A DNA stretch of 44,452 nt from Anaerophilus nitritigenes (GTDB lineage: Bacteria > Bacillota > Clostridia > Peptostreptococcales > Thermotaleaceae), in the NCBI RefSeq assembly GCF_004138215.1, contig NZ_RYYS01000071.1:1-44452 (forward strand). The letters are read 5' to 3'. The notes beneath the pieces are model-generated. The model was not told the DNA's origin, did no database searches, and saw only the letters and a program-made list of their open reading frames with translations. The position numbers and the translations under genes were made by a program. Position 1 is the stretch's first letter. The number at the start of each line of letters is the position of its first letter. Below are positions 44,012-44,452 of this stretch, piece by piece.

Positions 44012-44452
44012 TTGAGTAGTCAAAAATTTAGTAGTGTAGCACATGAAGTCATTTATGAAAAATTAATAAAACTCCATACTATTTCTAATAATTTAAATTT
44101 AAATACTAAAAGTAACAATAACAATCAAAAAAATAAAAATGATTATGCTAAACAAGCTACTATATATTTTGAAATAATGAAAAAGGAAAAAGATGTAGTA
44201 GCACATAGAATTATAACTTCTCATAGAGAATATATAGGTAAATTAATAGTATTTGGTAAAAAAGTGGCTAGAAAATTATTAAAATGGTATATAAATCCTA
44301 TTACAGAACAACAAACAAGGTTTAATAATGCTACAGTCAATACAGTTCAAACATTAATAGAAGATATAAAAAGTTTAAGATTAAATGATGAGAATGAAAT
44401 AAGTAAGATAACTAAGTTAGAGAATGAAATAAGTAAGATAACTAAGTTAGAG
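44012..44452 (+). CDS. N-terminal part of a polysaccharide-cluster protein with coiled coil (truncated by window)
   Basis: At least 147 aa of a gene that runs off the window. It starts at TTG (GGAGG nine bases upstream) or at a GTG two codons earlier that overlaps the wzt stop. An Asn/Lys-rich stretch is followed by ITSHREYIGKLIVFGKK and KWYINPITEQQTRFN, a type of N-terminal segment I associate with methyltransferases or glycosyltransferases of O-antigen clusters. Then a helix leads into two identical ten-residue repeats (NEISKITKLE). The catalytic domain, if any, is outside the window. Confidence 0.7.
   Translation, partial: MSSQKFSSVAHEVIYEKLIKLHTISNNLNLNTKSNNNNQKNKNDYAKQATIYFEIMKKEKDVVAHRIITSHREYIGKLIVFGKKVARKLLKWYINPITEQQTRFNNATVNTVQTLIEDIKSLRLNDENEISKITKLENEISKITKLE
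44393..44452 (+). repeat. 30-bp in-frame tandem repeat
   Basis: Two base-identical 30-bp units (44393-44422 and 44423-44452) each encode NEISKITKLE. The second ends exactly at the window edge, so the true number of units is unknown. Confidence 0.9.

Noticed and set aside
44393-44452. Start of a CRISPR array or minisatellite
   Set aside because: The two units are directly adjacent without spacers and keep the reading frame, so they are a protein-coding tandem repeat.

Overview
The window is a low-GC, AT-rich chromosome segment from an anaerobic, flagellated, endospore-forming member of the Clostridia. The spore markers are spoIIID, a Spo0E-type phosphatase, a CsxC-like exosporium protein and several sigma-K-like promoters. 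Motility shows in flgF, flgG and a FlgJ-type rod protein. Strict-anaerobe character shows in ferredoxin-containing P-loop ATPases paired with NifX-like proteins. The style resembles the Crassaminicella/Alkaliphilus group, but the genus is an inference. No tRNA, rRNA, CRISPR array, insertion sequence or prophage was seen.

Layout. 1-3.4 kb: envelope and spore-surface genes (polysaccharide deacetylase, PAP2 phosphatase, CsxC-like protein, small Tyr/Pro-rich protein). 3.6-9.9 kb: a stand-alone RelA/SpoT-domain protein, then the overlapping sbcD-sbcC pair. 10-12.5 kb: an intracellular-looking gluzincin metalloprotease facing a three-gene cassette that looks like the split SigO/RsoA sigma factor with YvrJ between the halves. 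12.7-16.9 kb: a patatin-like lipase, a tiny Gly-rich protein with a sporulation-type promoter, then an agr quorum-sensing locus in the order D-C-B without AgrA, ending tail-to-tail with a Spo0E-like gene. 17.3-19.5 kb: a LacI-family regulator and hutG. 19.5-22 kb: a NifX/ATPase/ATPase/NifX operon resembling the orange-protein (ORP) system, with a promoter bracketed by an 11-bp inverted repeat. 22-31.6 kb: assorted singletons (YibE/F, two tandem DUF3829 lipoproteins, an L,D-transpeptidase, a zinc ribbon, a GntR regulator, a COG2509 flavoprotein). 31.6-36.7 kb: the spoIIID/mbl/flgF/flgG/flgJ/fabZ neighbourhood known from Bacillus, but with spoIIID turned round. 36.7-44.45 kb: a surface polysaccharide operon (WaaL/Wzy-like ligase, manC, gmd, rmd, wzm, wzt and a truncated coiled-coil gene) that should make and export a D-rhamnose-containing glycan.

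How the genes work together. The last block reads as one pathway: mannose-1-P to GDP-mannose (ManC), to the 4-keto-6-deoxy sugar (Gmd), to GDP-D-rhamnose (Rmd), polymer export by Wzm/Wzt, and possible transfer to a surface acceptor by the WaaL-like protein. The ORP-like operon pairs two NifX-type cofactor carriers with two ferredoxin-domain ATPases. The agr locus and the adjoining Spo0E-like gene suggest, but do not prove, a link between cell density and sporulation.

The least expected features are the non-coding ones: a long intergenic hairpin with a conserved loop and differing but complementary stems (two copies, one inside the flgF-flgG interval), dispersed palindromic repeats near the agr locus, and a 30-bp in-frame tandem repeat in the truncated last gene. 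The AgrD lacks a cysteine at the usual macrocycle position.
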